Shown piece after piece: positions 44,086-54,430 of a DNA stretch of 64,000 nt; within the stretch, counting starts at the first letter, position 1; every line of letters begins with the position of its first letter. The notes under the pieces were generated by a model. It searched no databases. It saw only the letters and a program-made list of their open reading frames with translations, and was not told where the DNA came from. The stretch spans positions 62,001-126,000 of the forward strand of contig NZ_MUNW01000035.1 of NCBI RefSeq assembly GCF_002002725.1. The letters are read 5' to 3'. The translations under genes were made by a program, and so were the position numbers. Origin of the DNA: Sinorhizobium sp. A49 (GTDB lineage Bacteria > Pseudomonadota > Alphaproteobacteria > Rhizobiales > Rhizobiaceae).

Positions 44086-44958
44086 ATGAACATAGCGACA
44101 ACCCTCCCCGCCGACATCACGCCTGATGGCACCGATTACGACACGGTGAGAAATGTGATCGAGATGCTCACCGAAGAGTATCGCGAACAGCCTTCGCTCG
44201 ACGCAATCGCCCGCAGGCTCAAACAATCGCCGACGCAATTGCAGAAGGTCTTTACCCGTTGGGCCGGGCTGTCGCCGAAGGCTTTCCTGCAGGCAGTCAC
44301 CCTCGACCACGCCAAGCGGCTGTTGCGCCAGGAAGACATGCCGCTGTTGGAGACCAGCATCGAGGTCGGGCTATCCGGCCCGAGCCGGCTGCACGATCTC
44401 TTCGTGACCCATGAAGCGATGTCGCCGGGCGAGTGGAAGGCGCGCGGCGCCGGCCTGACCATCCGTTATGGCTACCACCCCTCGCCCTTTGGCACGGCGC
44501 TGGTGATGATCACCGACCGCGGCCTGGCCGGCCTTGCCTTTGCCGATGGCGGCGGTGAGCAGGAGAGTTTCGAGGACATGGCGCATCGCTGGCCGAACGC
44601 CGCTTACGTCGAGGACAGTGCGGCGACGGCGCAATATGCCGCCCGCATTTTCGACCCGGAACGCTGGTGCTCCGACCAGCCGTTGCGCATCTTCCTAATC
44701 GGCACTGACTTCCAGATCCGGGTCTGGCAGGCGCTGTTGAAGATCCCGCTCGGGCGCGCCACCACCTATTCGACCATCGCCGGCGAGATCGGTCAGCCGA
44801 CCGCCTCACGCGCAGTCGGAGCGGCTGTCGGCGCCAACCCGATCTCCTTCGTCGTTCCCTGCCACCGGGCGGTCGGCAAGAGCGGCGCTCTCACCGGCTA
44901 TCACTGGGGATTGACGCGCAAGCGCGCGATCCTCGGATGGGAAGCAGGCAAAGCCTGA
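44086..44958 (+). CDS. AraC-type DNA-binding / O6-methylguanine-DNA methyltransferase fusion (Ada-like, lacking the zinc domain)
   Basis: Direct-reversal DNA repair protein, 290 aa. The N-terminal half resembles an AraC helix-turn-helix (residues 25-125, LTEEYREQPSLDAIARRL and a second helix pair). The C-terminal half is the Ogt domain with the acceptor Cys259 in VVPCHRAVG. The phosphotriester-sensing Cys4 zinc domain that starts E. coli Ada is absent, so it can repair O6-alkylguanine but cannot be switched on the same way. Start by ATG behind AGGAGATG. It ends at a bidirectional terminator. Confidence 0.9.
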   Translation: MNIATTLPADITPDGTDYDTVRNVIEMLTEEYREQPSLDAIARRLKQSPTQLQKVFTRWAGLSPKAFLQAVTLDHAKRLLRQEDMPLLETSIEVGLSGPSRLHDLFVTHEAMSPGEWKARGAGLTIRYGYHPSPFGTALVMITDRGLAGLAFADGGGEQESFEDMAHRWPNAAYVEDSAATAQYAARIFDPERWCSDQPLRIFLIGTDFQIRVWQALLKIPLGRATTYSTIAGEIGQPTASRAVGAAVGANPISFVVPCHRAVGKSGALTGYHWGLTRKRAILGWEAGKA

Positions 44959-44965
44959 AAACGAA

Positions 44966-44988
44966 AAAGGGGCGACAGGCGCCCCTTT
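44966..44988. terminator. Bidirectional intrinsic terminator (ogt/ada-like and gpmA)
   Basis: A perfect 9-bp stem AAAGGGGCG/CGCCCCTTT with loop ACAGG, flanked by A-rich and T-rich sides. It serves the repair gene on the plus strand and gpmA on the minus strand. Confidence 0.8.
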
Positions 44989-45010
44989 CATTTGTCATCG
45001 CAGGCGCGGC

Positions 45011-45646
45011 TTAGTGCGCGGCCGACATATCGCCCAGCACTTCCTTGGAAGCAACCGTCGAATTGGCGTTGAGCATGTAGACCATCGGAACGCCAGTCGC
45101 GAGATTGAGCTTCAAAATTTCTTCCTTGGTCAAACGGTCGAGAACCATGACCAGCGAACGCAGCGAGTTGCCGTGCGCGGCGACGAGAACCTTCTCGCCG
45201 GCCAGCACGCGCGGCAGAATTTCCGTCAGGTAATAGGGCCATACGCGGGCGCCGGTGTCGCGCAGGCTTTCGCCGCCCGGCGGCGGAATGTCGTAGGAAC
45301 GGCGCCAGATATGCACCTGCTCTTCGCCCCATTTTTCGCGCGCATCATCCTTGTTGAGACCGGAGAGATCGCCATAGTCGCGCTCGTTCAGCGCTTGATC
45401 GCGGATCGTTTCCAGCGACGGCTGGCCGACGGCATCGAGCACGAACTGGCACGTGCGCTGGGCGCGGATCAGCGATGAGGTGAAGGCGATGTCGAACTTG
45501 ATGCCGTAGTCGGCAAGCGCCTGGCCGCCGGCCTTGGCTTCCTCGACGCCAAGCTCAGTCAGGTCAGGATCACGCCAGCCGGTGAACAGGTTCTTCAGGT
45601 TCCAGTCGCTCTGGCCATGCCGGACGAGGACGAGGGTGCCGCTCAT
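45011..45646 (-). CDS. gpmA: 2,3-bisphosphoglycerate-dependent phosphoglycerate mutase
   Basis: Glycolytic enzyme interconverting 3- and 2-phosphoglycerate, 211 aa, the short alphaproteobacterial form. The phosphohistidine motif [10 protein letters not shown] starts at residue 7 (His10 phosphorylated), and [11 protein letters not shown] and the second catalytic His in AAHGNSLRS follow. AAGGGGAAA precedes the ATG at 45646 by about five bases. dapB begins about 30 bp upstream of it on the same strand, a neighbour pair conserved in rhizobia. Confidence 0.96.
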   Translation of the reverse strand: MSGTLVLVRHGQSDWNLKNLFTGWRDPDLTELGVEEAKAGGQALADYGIKFDIAFTSSLIRAQRTCQFVLDAVGQPSLETIRDQALNERDYGDLSGLNKDDAREKWGEEQVHIWRRSYDIPPPGGESLRDTGARVWPYYLTEILPRVLAGEKVLVAAHGNSLRSLVMVLDRLTKEEILKLNLATGVPMVYMLNANSTVASKEVLGDMSAAH

Positions 45647-45677
45647 ATGATTTCCCCTTGAGATGATAGAGATGGTG

Positions 45678-46496
45678 TCAGTCGAGCCCGAGAACATCGA
45701 GCATGGAGTAGAAGCCGGGTTTCTGGTCGCGCGCCCAAAGGGCAGCGGTCACGGCGCCGCGTGCGAAGATCGAGCGGTCGGTGGCGCTGTGAGACAGGGT
45801 CACCTGTTCGCCTTCACCGGCAAGAATGACCGAGTGTTCGCCGATCACCGAACCGCCACGCAGCGTCGCAAAGCCGATTGTGCCTTGCGGACGGGCGCCG
45901 GTGTGACCGTCGCGGACACGCACGGAATGTTCCGAAAGCGCGATGCTTCGCCCCTTCGCCGCCGCTTCGCCCAAAAGCAATGCTGTCCCGGAAGGGGCGT
46001 CCACCTTGTGCTTGTGATGCATCTCGAGGATCTCGATGTCCCAGGCAGCGGGCCCTAGAGCGCGCGCCGCCTTCTCCGTCAGCACGCCGAGAAGGTTGAC
46101 GCCGAGGCTCATATTGCCCGATTTGACGATGCGGGCATGACGTGCGGCGGCACGGATCTTCGCGTCGTCGTCCGCTCCACAGCCGGTGGTGCCGATGACA
46201 TGCACGATGCGTGCCTGCGCGGCGAGGCCGGCAAATTCGACAGTGCCGGCGGGCGAGGTGAAATCGAGCACGCCTTCGGCTTCGACGAAGGCTTCGAGCG
46301 GCTTGTCGGCGACCGCGATGCCGATCGGCCCGAGACCGGCGATCTCGCCGGCGTCACGACCGATGAAAGGCGAACCCGGACGTTCCACCGCCGCATGCAG
46401 GCGGACGCCGTCCATGCCATGAACCATACGGATCAGCGTCTGGCCCATGCGGCCGGCCGCGCCGACGACCACAAGATTCATGTCCGTTGTGCTCAT
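45678..46496 (-). CDS. dapB: 4-hydroxy-tetrahydrodipicolinate reductase
   Basis: NAD(P)H-dependent reductase of the lysine/meso-diaminopimelate pathway, 272 aa. The cofactor motif [13 protein letters not shown] is N-terminal; substrate motifs are GTTGCG and [16 protein letters not shown] with the conserved His-His-X-X-Lys. AGGAAGGA lies upstream of the ATG at 46496. An in-frame extension to 46643 has no conserved character. Its product feeds both lysine and the peptidoglycan crosslinking residue that the muropeptide genes further right recycle. Confidence 0.96.
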   Translation of the reverse strand: MSTTDMNLVVVGAAGRMGQTLIRMVHGMDGVRLHAAVERPGSPFIGRDAGEIAGLGPIGIAVADKPLEAFVEAEGVLDFTSPAGTVEFAGLAAQARIVHVIGTTGCGADDDAKIRAAARHARIVKSGNMSLGVNLLGVLTEKAARALGPAAWDIEILEMHHKHKVDAPSGTALLLGEAAAKGRSIALSEHSVRVRDGHTGARPQGTIGFATLRGGSVIGEHSVILAGEGEQVTLSHSATDRSIFARGAVTAALWARDQKPGFYSMLDVLGLD

Positions 46497-46521
46497 CGGC
46501 GATTTTCCTTCCTGCTCATGA

Positions 46522-48324
46522 TTAGATTTCGGGGTCGAGCAACGCCTCAGGGGCTTTGCCCTGGAGATTGTGCAGGCGCGCGTAGAGGCCGTCCTGGCGG
46601 TTTGACAGATCCTTGTGCGTGCCCTCCTCGACAACAAGGCCATCCTTCATGACGATGATCTTGTCGGCATTGACGACCGTCGAAAGCCGGTGGGCGATGA
46701 CGATCACCGTGCGTCCATGCATCGCCTCGTCGAGCGCCTTTTGTACGGCCGCCTCAGACTCGGTGTCGAGCGCTGAAGTGGCCTCGTCGAGCAGCAGGAT
46801 CGGCGCATTGCGCACGAGTGCGCGGGCGATCGACAGGCGCTGCCTCTGGCCGCCGGACATCGTCACCCCGTTCTCGCCGACCGGAGTGTCATAACCCTGC
46901 GGTTGGGTCAGAATGAAATCATGCGCATAGGCGAGACGGGCGGCTTCCTCGATTTCCGCATCGGTCGCATCCGGGCGGCCGTAACGGATGTTGTCGCGGA
47001 TCGAGCCTTCGAAAAGGTAAGGCTGCTGCGAGACATAGGCGATGCCGTTGCGCAGCGACTGCTTGGTCACGTCGGCTATGTCCTGTCCGTCGATCAGGAT
47101 CTGGCCGGAGGCCGGATCATAGAACCGTGGAACGAGGCTGATAACCGTCGACTTTCCGGCCCCGGACGGACCGACGAGAGCAGTGGTCTTGCCACCTTCG
47201 GCGACGAAGCTGACCCCCTTGAGGATTTCATCGCCATAGGCGTAGCGGAAACGCACATCGCGCAGCTCGACGGTTGCGCCATCAAAGGTGAGTTGCTTTG
47301 CACCCGGCTTGTCGCGCTGATGCGGAACGGTATCGAGGATCTCGTAGACCATGCGGGCATTGACCGCAGCGCGCTCCAGCGACACCTGAAGGCGGGCCAG
47401 TCGCCGCGCCGGGTCATAGGCCATCAGCAGGGCGACGACGAAAGCGAAGAAGGCACCTGGCGGAACATCGTTGTAGATTGCGCGAAACGCGGAATAGGCA
47501 AGCACGCTCGAAATGGCCAGGCCCGCAAAAGTCTCGGTCATCGGCGCCGTGCGTTCGCTCAGGCGAGCAATCCGGTTGGCACGATTTTCGGCGCGATCGA
47601 CGATCGCGTCGACCTTGCCGCGCAGTTCGCCTTCCATCGTGAAGGCCTTGACGATGGAAATCCCCTGGATCGTCTCCTGCATCGCACCGAGGACACGGCT
47701 GTTCACATCGATGGCTTCGCGGGTCGCAGAGCGCAGCCGCTTGGAGACATACCGCAGGCCCAAAAGCAAAGGCGGCGCCGTCACAAACACGATGATCGAC
47801 AGCAGCCAGTCCTTGACGAACATGACACCGATCAGGCCGACCAGGGTCAACAGATCGCGGGCGATCGACGTCACCGTCAGATTGAGCACGTCACGGATGC
47901 CGCTGACGTTCTGGCTGATCTGGGCCGCAAGCTGTGCCGATCGTTGCTCGCTGAAATAGCCGACGCTGAGCGCCATCAGATGCGCGTAGAGCCGCTTCTG
48001 GTACCTTGCGACGATATTGTTGCCGATCTTCGACAAGGCGACGGCCTGGCCGTAGGTGGCAAAGCCGCGCAGCACGAAAGCGCCAAAGATCGAGCCGCAG
48101 ACCAGCAACACGATGCTCGCGTTCTTGTTGGCAAAGGCCTCATTGATCACGGTCTCCATGATCGAGGCGGTAAAGCCCGTGGTCGCGGCGACGACAGCCA
48201 GGCAGGCAATAGCAAAGAGATAGCCGCGGATGTGATCGCGACCGTTTTCTGCAATGACTCGCTTCAGGATTCCGGTGATGGTGTCGGAATCGACTGCATG
48301 CTGTTTTTTATCTTTAGCGCTCAA
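46522..48324 (-). CDS. ABC exporter, fused membrane and ATPase domains (MsbA/type IV type)
   Basis: Half-transporter that works as a homodimer in the inner membrane, 600 aa from the chosen start. Six membrane helices occupy about residues 30-330. The nucleotide domain has Walker [11 protein letters not shown], signature [15 protein letters not shown] and Walker [13 protein letters not shown], then the switch His in AHRLSTV. I prefer a TTG at 48324 (product [15 protein letters not shown]...), which has AGGGAAG upstream and gives the usual length; a TTG at 48372 would add 16 residues. Substrate unknown (lipid, drug or polysaccharide). dapB lies just downstream. Confidence 0.9.
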   Translation of the reverse strand: MSAKDKKQHAVDSDTITGILKRVIAENGRDHIRGYLFAIACLAVVAATTGFTASIMETVINEAFANKNASIVLLVCGSIFGAFVLRGFATYGQAVALSKIGNNIVARYQKRLYAHLMALSVGYFSEQRSAQLAAQISQNVSGIRDVLNLTVTSIARDLLTLVGLIGVMFVKDWLLSIIVFVTAPPLLLGLRYVSKRLRSATREAIDVNSRVLGAMQETIQGISIVKAFTMEGELRGKVDAIVDRAENRANRIARLSERTAPMTETFAGLAISSVLAYSAFRAIYNDVPPGAFFAFVVALLMAYDPARRLARLQVSLERAAVNARMVYEILDTVPHQRDKPGAKQLTFDGATVELRDVRFRYAYGDEILKGVSFVAEGGKTTALVGPSGAGKSTVISLVPRFYDPASGQILIDGQDIADVTKQSLRNGIAYVSQQPYLFEGSIRDNIRYGRPDATDAEIEEAARLAYAHDFILTQPQGYDTPVGENGVTMSGGQRQRLSIARALVRNAPILLLDEATSALDTESEAAVQKALDEAMHGRTVIVIAHRLSTVVNADKIIVMKDGLVVEEGTHKDLSNRQDGLYARLHNLQGKAPEALLDPEI

Positions 48325-48435
48325 AAAGCCTGTCTTCCCTGAGCCTGTGCGGTGCGTCGGACGCCGACGCAACCTTTCCCGGGCTCTATAGTGGTTTGAT
48401 GCGGCTTTGGCGAGTCTTTGCGCGATCCGGCGGCT

Positions 48436-49467
48436 TCAGCTTCTCCAGCGCCGTCCCTCTGTTGCAACACCGAAGTCTCTCGGCGTGCGCGCGAAAGCCG
48501 CCAAACCGGAAAGTGCCGCCATCGGATGGATGACCGCGAAGGTCGGAATTGTCCTCATCAGAGCGGAGTGCGGCGCCTTGTCTTCGAAGGCGGCGCGGAA
48601 TTCCGGTTTTTGCAGCGCCGGCAAAATCTTCTGCGAAATGCCTCCGGCCAGGAAGACGCCGCCGCGGGCCATGAAGATCAGCGCCATGTCGCCGGCCACG
48701 CGGCCGAGATAGGTCGAAAACAACGAGATGGTCTCGACGGCAGCAGCGTCGTTGCCGGACAGCGCGCCTGTCGTCACCTCGGCCGGATCCTTCATCACCG
48801 GCTCTTCGCCATTGGCGGCGCAAACGGCGCGATAGAGGTTCATGATGCCGCGACCGCAGAGGATCTGCTCGCCGGCCATGCGCCCTTCGATCGGCTCCAG
48901 GAAAGGCCAGATCTGGAAGTCGCGCTCCGTGCGCGGACCAATATCGACGTGGCCGCCTTCGCCTGGAACCGGAAACCAGGTGTGTTGCGCAAAGACCAGG
49001 CCGCCCACCCCGAGCCCGGTACCTGGGCCGAGAACGACGCGGGAGGTCAGAGGGCGGACGCTGCCGCCGCCGATCTGCACCAGATCTTCAGCAGCCGGAG
49101 CAGCGACGGCCAGTGCCTGCGCCTCGAAATCGTTGATGATCAGGACGTCCTCAAGGCCAAGGCTTTCGAGCATGTCCTTCGGGCGCAACACCCAGCCTGC
49201 ATTGGTCAGCGGGATCTCATCGCCCTTGATCGGACCGGCGACGGCGAGGATTGCCGAACGCGGCTGGACGGACGTCTTGTCGAGGATACTCTTCTGCAGC
49301 GCTTCCTCGATCGTCTCGAAATCGCCTGTCTTGATCGGTGGCAGTTGCTTCGGCTCGGCAAAGGCGTCGAGCAGCAAGGCGAAGCGCGCATTGGTGCCGC
49401 CGATATCGCCGATCAGGATCGGAAAGGAAAAGCTGTTGTCACTCGCACCTGGCATCGCACTGTCCAT
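48436..49467 (-). CDS. glk: Glucokinase
   Basis: ATP-dependent glucose kinase of the proteobacterial Glk family (not ROK), 343 aa. The phosphate-1 loop is [15 protein letters not shown]. The sugar-binding Asp and Glu are in [11 protein letters not shown] and [12 protein letters not shown], and the adenosine loop is in [10 protein letters not shown]. It makes glucose-6-phosphate for the Entner-Doudoroff and pentose phosphate routes. A second ATG lies four codons in. It is upstream of the ABC exporter gene on the same strand, and a RIME-like repeat separates it from mgsA. Confidence 0.95.
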   Translation of the reverse strand: MDSAMPGASDNSFSFPILIGDIGGTNARFALLLDAFAEPKQLPPIKTGDFETIEEALQKSILDKTSVQPRSAILAVAGPIKGDEIPLTNAGWVLRPKDMLESLGLEDVLIINDFEAQALAVAAPAAEDLVQIGGGSVRPLTSRVVLGPGTGLGVGGLVFAQHTWFPVPGEGGHVDIGPRTERDFQIWPFLEPIEGRMAGEQILCGRGIMNLYRAVCAANGEEPVMKDPAEVTTGALSGNDAAAVETISLFSTYLGRVAGDMALIFMARGGVFLAGGISQKILPALQKPEFRAAFEDKAPHSALMRTIPTFAVIHPMAALSGLAAFARTPRDFGVATEGRRWRS

Positions 49468-49497
49468 CCTGATCGTCGCCGTGAAGTTTCGAATTCT

Positions 49498-49560
49498 CTG
49501 CAGCGCCGCGCGTCAATGACGCGCAAAGGACGCTGCAGCACTTAAACTTGCTGCATGATT
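49498..49560 (+). repeat. RIME-like palindromic repeat, copy 5 (left half)
   Basis: A nested double palindrome: outer arms CTGCAGCG/CGCTGCAG (49498-49505, 49531-49538), inner arms GCGCGTC/GACGCGC with loop AAT. CACTTAAACTTGCTGCATG follows. The element stops at the mgsA stop codon, which it overlaps by two bases, so the right half is missing. Confidence 0.75.
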
Positions 49561-49942
49561 AGCAGTTGTGGTTGAAGTCGATCAACTGCTCGGCCGTGGC
49601 GCGATTGAGCGCCATCGGGATGTCATAGACGATCGCAAGTCGCATCAGCGCCTTGACGTCGACATCATGCGGCATGGCCGTCAGCGGATCGACGAAGAAG
49701 ATCAGAAGATCAATATCGCCGGTTGCGATCAAAGCGCCGATCTGCTGATCGCCGCCGAGCGGACCGCTTTTCAGGCGCGTAATATCGAGACCGGGGCAGA
49801 TATCGAGGACACGGCCGCCTGTCGTGCCGGTGGCGACGATCTTCCACTGCGCAAACACTGCTTCGTTTGCCTTGGCAAAGGCGGCAAGATCGTCCTTCTT
49901 CTGATCGTGCGCGATCAGGGCCACGCATTTCCGATCCGCCAT
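49559..49942 (-). CDS. mgsA: Methylglyoxal synthase
   Basis: Converts dihydroxyacetone phosphate to methylglyoxal and phosphate, a bypass of lower glycolysis that relieves sugar-phosphate stress. 127 aa. Conserved parts are [30 protein letters not shown] and [18 protein letters not shown], which carry the phosphate-binding and catalytic Asp/His residues. GGGGAGA lies four bases before the ATG. The 3' end abuts a palindromic repeat. mepA ends 85 bp upstream on the same strand. Confidence 0.95.
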   Translation of the reverse strand: MADRKCVALIAHDQKKDDLAAFAKANEAVFAQWKIVATGTTGGRVLDICPGLDITRLKSGPLGGDQQIGALIATGDIDLLIFFVDPLTAMPHDVDVKALMRLAIVYDIPMALNRATAEQLIDFNHNC

Positions 49943-50027
49943 GCCATCTCCCCGCGATCAAATTTAAATCGATTTGATCGCGGTATACATGAGCGTAACA
50001 GGATTGAAAAGCCGCAAGCCAGGACGC

Positions 50028-51083
50028 CTATTGCAGCGTCGGACGCGGCAGCGGCACCGGCACGTCCGATGGCGGCAAATCGCTTGCGGCATTGCCGATA
50101 ACCTGCTCGATGCCTTGCTCGGCAGGCGCTGGCGCCGCGGCACGATAGGCCATGCCAAAGGTCGCATCCTGCTCGGAGGCCGGTGACGGTCCGTTCAGCA
50201 CCAACGTGCACGCCTTCGGCAGGTCGGCCATGGTTGTCAGACGGGGCTTCACCGGCTTTTCGCCAGGCTTTTTCTTCGGCTTTGCCCAGGGCTCATCGGT
50301 GAACCACCAGGCCAGCGACTTGTCGCAGCCATCGCCGGCCGGAACGGCCGCCTGGTCCTTGCAGGTCGACGCCCCCTCGGGGCACTTGATGCGGATGTGG
50401 AAATGGTAGTCGTGGCCATAGATCGGCCTGACCTTGCCCAGCGCCGAGCGGTCGCCGTTCCAGGTGTCGCAGAGCTTCTTCTTGATGGCCGGATTGACGA
50501 AGACCCGCTCGACCTGAGGGTAGCTTGCCGCCAGCATGATCAGCCGTGCATGCGCCGGCGTCCAGATCGACGGATCGACGGTCAGAAACTTGTTCTTTTG
50601 CAGCATCGACGTCGCGGAGATGTCTTCGCGCTCGCGGCCGGTCAGCGTCCTCTGCGGCATCGGGGTGAGCCAGATATCGGCATCGAGACCGATCTGGTGC
50701 GAGGCGTGACCGGACAGCATCGGGCCGCCGCGCGGCTGCGAGATATCGCCGAGGAGCAGACCGGGCCAGCCGACCTTTTCGGCAGCATCGTGGGAGAACT
50801 GCTCGATCAGCGCGATCATTTGGGGATGGCCCCAGCGACGGTTGCGCGACAACCGCATCGCCTGCCAGGTCGGGCCATCCGTCGGGATGGCCACGCCGCC
50901 AGCAAGGCAACCCTTCGCGTAGAAACCGTAGGACGAGGGCGCCATCTGCGCCGGCAGTGATTTAGCGCCAAAGAGCGCCTTGGCCGGCGTATCTTCTGCG
51001 CTGGCAACATCGGCGATCAAGACGCTCGTTCCGAACAAAAGCGCCAGAAGCGCCGAGCCACAGCGTCGTATTGCAGCAACCAT
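50028..51083 (-). CDS. mepA: Penicillin-insensitive murein endopeptidase (MepA)
   Basis: Periplasmic zinc peptidase that cuts D-Ala-mDAP crosslinks, 351 aa. A signal peptide (IRRCGSALLALLFGTSVLIADVASA) is followed by the LAS-type fold. Metal and catalytic residues lie in SGHASHQIGLDADIWL (His129, Asp136) and HDYHFHIRIKCP (His227, His229). Several Cys residues probably form disulfides. The tail is Pro-rich. The ATG at 51083 gives the best signal peptide; one at 51104 is also possible. It is divergent from the yepA-yejBEF importer by about 220 bp, so shared control of murein release and uptake is plausible. Confidence 0.93.
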   Translation of the reverse strand: MVAAIRRCGSALLALLFGTSVLIADVASAEDTPAKALFGAKSLPAQMAPSSYGFYAKGCLAGGVAIPTDGPTWQAMRLSRNRRWGHPQMIALIEQFSHDAAEKVGWPGLLLGDISQPRGGPMLSGHASHQIGLDADIWLTPMPQRTLTGREREDISATSMLQKNKFLTVDPSIWTPAHARLIMLAASYPQVERVFVNPAIKKKLCDTWNGDRSALGKVRPIYGHDYHFHIRIKCPEGASTCKDQAAVPAGDGCDKSLAWWFTDEPWAKPKKKPGEKPVKPRLTTMADLPKACTLVLNGPSPASEQDATFGMAYRAAAPAPAEQGIEQVIGNAASDLPPSDVPVPLPRPTLQ

Positions 51084-51305
51084 GTCCAATTCCGTTCCGT
51101 TCATTCCCCAACGGCGAACCGCACCGGCAGTGGGTGCGAGATGCCCGATATCCCCTGATCCTAAGGTGCTGCCTTTGCCTCAGCCTTGCGGATCACCGGG
51201 ATGTGACGCAAAAATTTCGCCTGATTTGCGGCGGCGCCTGTCATTTGGCCCGATTTCGCCTATTCTCTCGCAAAAGAACGTTGAAATATAAGGGGTACCG
51301 GCTGG

Positions 51306-53165
51306 ATGCCAAACTTCTGCAGGACCGTAAAACCTGGCATGGCGGCGTCGTTTCTGACAGCGGCGCTTCTTTTCCTTCCTCCTGCATCGCATGCTGAAGA
51401 ACAGCCGGTCTGGCGCAATGGCACGTCGTCGATCGGCGAGCCCAAACACAAGGACGGCTTCGCCCGCTTCGACTACGTCAATCCGGATGCCCCGAAAGGC
51501 GGAGAATTGCAGCTGTCGGAGACCGGCACGTTCGACACGTTCAACCCCATCCTCGCCAAAGGCGAAGCGGCGACCGGCGTTTCCTCCCTTGTCTTCGATA
51601 CGCTCTTGAAATCCGCCGAGGATGAAATCACCACCGCATACGGCCTGCTTGCCGAGGGCGTGTCCTATCCCGACGATATCTCGTCAGCCACGTTTCGCCT
51701 GCGCGCTGAGGCCAAGTGGGCGGATGGCATGCCGGTAACGCCTGAGGATGTCATCTATTCCCTCAACATGGTGAAGGAGCACAATCCGCTCTTGTCGAAC
51801 TATTACCGCCATGTGGTTTCGGCGGAAAAGACCGGCGAGCGCGACGTTACCTTCCGCTTCGACGAGAAGAACAACCACGAATTGCCGAACATTCTCGGTC
51901 AGTTCCCGATCGTTCCGAAGCATTGGTGGGAAGGACAGGACGCCAAGGGCAACAAGCGTGATATCGCCCGCACGACGCTGGAGCCAGTCATGGGTTCCGG
52001 CCCCTACAGGATCGCTTCTTTCCAGCCGGGCGGCTCGATCCGCTTCGAGCTCAGGGACGACTATTGGGGCAAGAACCTCAACGTCAATGTCGGACAGCAC
52101 AATTTCCGCACGATCAACTACGCGTTCTTCGGCGACAGGAACGTGCAGTTCGAGGCCTTCCGCGCCGGCAATGTCGATTTCTACCAGGACAGTAGCGCAA
52201 GCCATTGGGCGACAGCCTATGACTTTCCGGCCATGAAGGACGGCCGCGTGATCCGCGAGGAGATCGAGAATCCATTGCGCGCAACCGGGATCATGCAGGC
52301 ACTGGTGCCGAACATGCGCCGCGAGAAATTTAGGGATCAGCGGGTGCGCGAGGCGCTGAACTACGCCTTCGACTTCGAGGATCTGAACCGCAATCTCGCC
52401 TATAACGCCTATCAGCGCGTCGACAGCTATTTCTGGGGCACCGAGCTTGCCTCCTCCAACCTTCCCGAAGGCCGTGAAAAGGAAATCCTGGAGGAACTGA
52501 AGGACAAGGTTCCGCCCGAAGTCTTCACCACGCCCTATACCAACCCCATCAATGGCGACCCGCAGAAGGTGCGCACCAACTTGCGCAAGGCGCTCGACCT
52601 GTTCAAGGAGGCGGGCTACGAACTCAAGGGCAACCGGTTGGTGAACACCAAGACCGGCGAACCCTTCTCCTTCGAGCTGCTTCTGTCCAATCCGTCCTTC
52701 GAGCGCACGGTCACGCCGTTCATCAACAGCGTCAAGAAGATTGGCATCGATGCCCGCATCCGCACCGTCGACGATTCGCAATACACCAATCGCGTCAGAA
52801 GCTTCGACTATGACATGATCTACGGCATCTGGGCGCAAACACTGGTGCCCGGCAACGAACAGATCGATTACTGGGGTTCGGGCTCGGTCGACCAGCCGGG
52901 ATCGAGAAACTATGTCGGCATTGCCGATCCGGCGATCGACGAGTTGATCCGCAGGATAATCTTCGCACCAAACCGCGAAGAGCTGGTAGCGACGACACGG
53001 GCGCTCGACCGCGTCCTGCTCGCCCATCACTATGTCGTGCCGCTGTTCTACTCCAAGGCGATCCGCGTCGCCTACTGGAACCACCTCGCCCACCTTAAGG
53101 AGTTGCCCTATTACGGCACCGGCTTCCCGGACGCTTGGTGGTCGAAAAACGCCACGGCCAAATGA
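51306..53165 (+). CDS. yepA: Muropeptide/oligopeptide ABC transporter binding protein (YepA/YejA type)
   Basis: Periplasmic family 5 solute-binding protein, 619 aa, with signal peptide (MAASFLTAALLFLPPASHA). The domain opens with FARFDYVNPDAPKGGELQLS, typical of YejA. Relatives in Agrobacterium (YepA with YejBEF) import anhydro-muropeptides, and E. coli YejA imports peptides including microcin C. The neighbours here are yejBEF, a murein endopeptidase and a muropeptide-type NlpC/P60 peptidase, so a muropeptide role is likely but not proven by sequence. A small hairpin follows the gene and may help keep it expressed above the permeases. Confidence 0.88.
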   Translation: MPNFCRTVKPGMAASFLTAALLFLPPASHAEEQPVWRNGTSSIGEPKHKDGFARFDYVNPDAPKGGELQLSETGTFDTFNPILAKGEAATGVSSLVFDTLLKSAEDEITTAYGLLAEGVSYPDDISSATFRLRAEAKWADGMPVTPEDVIYSLNMVKEHNPLLSNYYRHVVSAEKTGERDVTFRFDEKNNHELPNILGQFPIVPKHWWEGQDAKGNKRDIARTTLEPVMGSGPYRIASFQPGGSIRFELRDDYWGKNLNVNVGQHNFRTINYAFFGDRNVQFEAFRAGNVDFYQDSSASHWATAYDFPAMKDGRVIREEIENPLRATGIMQALVPNMRREKFRDQRVREALNYAFDFEDLNRNLAYNAYQRVDSYFWGTELASSNLPEGREKEILEELKDKVPPEVFTTPYTNPINGDPQKVRTNLRKALDLFKEAGYELKGNRLVNTKTGEPFSFELLLSNPSFERTVTPFINSVKKIGIDARIRTVDDSQYTNRVRSFDYDMIYGIWAQTLVPGNEQIDYWGSGSVDQPGSRNYVGIADPAIDELIRRIIFAPNREELVATTRALDRVLLAHHYVVPLFYSKAIRVAYWNHLAHLKELPYYGTGFPDAWWSKNATAK

Positions 53166-53229
53166 AGCCCTTGCGCTCCGAAGCCGTCTCGATTCCAAAT
53201 GCAAAAAACGAATCACTGAAAACGAATAT

Positions 53230-53246
53230 AGGCCCGGCTTGGGCCT
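53230..53246 (+). other. Hairpin between yepA and yejB
   Basis: A perfect 6-bp stem AGGCCC/GGGCCT with loop GGCTT, 65 bp after the yepA stop, in a 182-bp gap that has no gene. It is probably a 3'-end stabiliser or partial terminator for the abundant binding protein. Confidence 0.4.
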
Positions 53247-53347
53247 GGAAGCCGCAAGGAGACGTGAGGATTGAAACACAATAGGGCGCACGCCGACGCT
53301 TCGCGGGTCCGGGCCACCGGCAACACGTCGATCGAGAGGCTGGCCTG

Positions 53348-54430
53348 ATGGGTGCCTATATCCTGCGTCGCCTGCTTCTGATGATCCCGACGATCGTCGG
53401 CATCATGGCGATTTCCTTCACCGTCATCCAATTCGCACCGGGCGGACCGGTCGAACAGGTGATCTCCGACCTGACGAACGCCGGCGGCTCGGACCGCCTC
53501 AGCGGCAGCGGCGGCGACCTGATGCAGGCCGGTGGCGAACAGGGCGGCCAGTACCGCGGTGCCCAGGGGCTCGACCCGGAATTCATCGCCAAGCTCGAAA
53601 AGCAGTTCGGCTTCGACAAGCCGCCGCTCGAACGCTTCGGCACGATGATGTGGGACTATATCCGCTTCGATTTCGGCGAGAGCTTCTTCCGCAACACCTC
53701 GGTCATCGATCTCATCAAGGAGAAGATGCCGGTCTCGATCTCGCTCGGGGTTTGGATCCTCCTGTTCTCCTACGCGATTTCGATCCCGCTCGGCATCAAG
53801 AAGGCGGTGTCTGATGGATCGACCTTCGACGTGTGGACATCCGGAATCATCATCGTCGGCTATGCCGTTCCGAGCTTCCTTTTCGGCATCCTCCTGATCG
53901 TCGTCTTTGCCGGCGGATCGTTCCTCGACTGGTTTCCGCTGCGCGGCATCGTCTCGGATAATTTCTGGCAGTTGCCCTGGTGGCAGAAGATCCTCGACTA
54001 TTTCTGGCATATGACACTGCCGCTGATCACGCTCCTGCTTTCGGCTTTTGCAACGACGACGCTGCTGACCAAAAATTCGTTCATCGACGAGATCAAGAAG
54101 CAATATGTCACGACGGCACGCGCCAAGGGTCTGAACGACCGTCAGGTGCTCTACGGCCACGTCTTCCGCAACGCGATGCTGATCATCATCGCCGGGTTCC
54201 CGAGCGCCTTCATTTCGGCCTTCTTCACCGGTTCGCTGTTGATCGAGTACATCTTCTCGCTCGATGGCCTCGGCCGGCTCGGTTATGATTCCGTCGTCAA
54301 GCGCGACTATCCGATCGTCTTTGCGACGCTGTTCATCTTCTCGCTGATGGGACTGGTCGTCAGCCTGCTCTCCGACCTGATCTATACCTGGGTCGATCCG
54401 CGTATCGACTTCGAGCGGAGGGACGTGTGA
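53348..54430 (+). CDS. yejB: Peptide/muropeptide ABC transporter permease YejB
   Basis: Inner-membrane permease of the OppB/DppB class, 360 aa, with six membrane helices. The first begins [21 protein letters not shown], the standard family start. A Gly/Gln-rich periplasmic stretch ([16 protein letters not shown]) follows it, as in other YejB proteins. The ATPase-docking loop is [27 protein letters not shown] lies about eight bases before the ATG. Coupled to yejE through a stop/start overlap. Confidence 0.94.
   Translation: MGAYILRRLLLMIPTIVGIMAISFTVIQFAPGGPVEQVISDLTNAGGSDRLSGSGGDLMQAGGEQGGQYRGAQGLDPEFIAKLEKQFGFDKPPLERFGTMMWDYIRFDFGESFFRNTSVIDLIKEKMPVSISLGVWILLFSYAISIPLGIKKAVSDGSTFDVWTSGIIIVGYAVPSFLFGILLIVVFAGGSFLDWFPLRGIVSDNFWQLPWWQKILDYFWHMTLPLITLLLSAFATTTLLTKNSFIDEIKKQYVTTARAKGLNDRQVLYGHVFRNAMLIIIAGFPSAFISAFFTGSLLIEYIFSLDGLGRLGYDSVVKRDYPIVFATLFIFSLMGLVVSLLSDLIYTWVDPRIDFERRDV

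Noticed and set aside
51684-53291. A 535-codon minus-strand frame opposite yepA
   Set aside because: Antisense artefact of codon bias; no ribosome site or recognisable domain, and the sense frame is a full binding protein.
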